A stretch of DNA of 64,000 nt from Beijerinckiaceae bacterium. GTDB lineage: Bacteria > Pseudomonadota > Alphaproteobacteria > Rhizobiales > Beijerinckiaceae. Below, one piece after another: positions 63,425 through 64,000 of the stretch (position 1 is the stretch's first letter; the number at the start of each line of letters is the position of its first letter). The notes beneath the pieces are model-generated. The model saw nothing but the letters and a program-made list of their open reading frames with translations. It searched no databases and was not told where the DNA came from. Where the stretch lies: NCBI GenBank assembly GCA_947370975.1, contig CANBNG010000009.1:62001-126000 (forward strand), in the 5' to 3' direction. A program made the translations under genes and the position numbers.

Positions 63425-64000
63425 TTATTTCCTGGCCGCGCTGACCAGCGCGAGCAGCGCTTCCGCGCGTTGGCGGATTTCGCCGGGCGCTTGCGCATCC
63501 ACGACGATCATATCGAGCCAACGCCCGGCAGCTTCAACGTCGTTGCGCTTCAAGGCGGCAACGGCGAGCAATTCACGCGCCGAATTGCGATAGGGCTGGC
63601 CGCCCTGCGCAAGCGGCTCAAGACGACGCTGCACTTCACCCGCATCGGCCTTGTCAACGCGCAGGATCGCTGCACGCAATTTGGCAAGTTCCCGCAAGGC
63701 GACATCGGCGCCGGCATCGGCGGCGATGGCATCATAAATCTTCACAGCCCCATCGGGGTCACGCGTGCCGCTTTCGGCAGCGGCGCGGAACTTCGCGAGC
63801 AAGGCGTAGCCAGCCTGGCCGCCACGCGCGATTTCGCCAAGCGCGGCTTCGGCCTCAACGCTCTTGCCCTCGCGCGAGAGCTGAACGGCGGCCTCATAGC
63901 GCGCGCCGGTCTCCTGCGCTTCTTTCGTGCGGTAGAAATCATAAGCGCGCCAGCCGGCGGCGGCTGCGATGATCAGGACAGCAATCGCGACGATCGGGGC
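63425..64000 (-). CDS. TPR_21/YfgM-like membrane protein, 5' end cut by window edge
   Basis: The minus-strand frame is open from the right edge to a TAA at 63425, giving 191 residues without the start. The visible part begins inside a membrane segment (Ile-Val-Ala-Ile-Ala-Val-Leu-Ile-Ile-Ala). Tyr-Asp-Phe-Tyr-Arg and Ala/Glu-rich TPR-like helices with alternating Arg and Leu follow. YfgM-type proteins sit at the SecYEG exit and near BamB in many genomes; here der follows directly after 140 bases, with no bamB between. A shorter start at 63802 (TTG) is unlikely because the membrane anchor precedes it in frame. Confidence 0.8.
   Translation of the reverse strand, partial: APIVAIAVLIIAAAAGWRAYDFYRTKEAQETGARYEAAVQLSREGKSVEAEAALGEIARGGQAGYALLAKFRAAAESGTRDPDGAVKIYDAIAADAGADVALRELAKLRAAILRVDKADAGEVQRRLEPLAQGGQPYRNSARELLAVAALKRNDVEAAGRWLDMIVVDAQAPGEIRQRAEALLALVSAARK

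Overview
This 64-kb window is high-GC chromosomal DNA from an alphaproteobacterium, most likely of the order Hyphomicrobiales (Rhizobiales). The evidence is the gene order: iscS-sufB...sufCDS-sufT-sufA, fabD-fabG-acpP-fabF-mltG-yicC-gmk, lepB-rnc-era-recO, bpt-parC, rpsF-rpsR-DUF2232-rplI, secF-secD-yajC beside an Mth938-like gene. An Irr-type iron box, a CtrA box and a DUF1127 protein agree with this. The family cannot be fixed by eye; something near Beijerinckiaceae/Methylocystaceae is only a guess. There is no rRNA, tRNA, CRISPR array, prophage or insertion sequence. Both edges cut genes (a PAP2-like phosphatase at the left, a TPR_21-like membrane protein at the right).

Layout. 1-3.7 kb: cell-envelope genes (PAP2 phosphatase, ArnT-like glycosyltransferase), an alpha/beta hydrolase and a lipoprotein. 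3.7-11.4 kb: a nine-gene, tightly overlapping minus-strand SUF operon (cysteine desulfurase, sufB, MNT nucleotidyltransferase, HEPN protein, sufC, sufD, sufS, sufT, sufA) behind a near-perfect palindromic iron-control element. The MNT/HEPN pair lies between sufB and sufC with overlapping stop/start codons. 11.7-20.4 kb: alpha/beta hydrolase, anmK, tyrS, a giant AsmA/DUF3971 protein, a one-cysteine peroxiredoxin and an M23 peptidase. 20.5-24.4 kb: a cyanate operon (periplasmic binding protein, permease, ATPase, cyanase) behind a strong sigma-54 -24/-12 promoter, so it is probably a nitrogen-scavenging system. 24.5-26.6 kb: an amino-acid-type ABC importer with two permeases and a binding protein but no ATPase.

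27-33 kb: trmFO, then homologues of the mitochondrial complex I assembly factors NDUFAF6 and NDUFAF3 beside secF-secD-yajC. 33-43 kb: DUF815 ATPase, M50 protease, RDD protein, bpt, parC, recO, era, rnc, lepB. 43-50 kb: gmk, yicC, mltG (with a CtrA box upstream and a long C-terminal tail) and fatty-acid synthesis genes. 50-51.5 kb: a YkgJ-like cysteine-cluster protein and a HigBA-type toxin-antitoxin pair. 51.8-61.8 kb: a plus-strand housekeeping run (rpsF, rpsR, DUF2232, rplI, dnaB, alr, radA, cvpA, purF, SDR). 61.8-64 kb: der and a truncated TPR_21-like gene.

Several gaps hold dispersed palindromic repeats. One element of about 125-135 bp occurs twice in opposite orientation (24375-24508 and 36717-36840), with degenerate or half copies elsewhere. 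A second REP-like palindrome sits inside the cyanate operon, and a third C/G-rich one separates secF from the Mth938-like gene. The observation I would follow first is the MNT/HEPN module built into the iron-regulated SUF operon.
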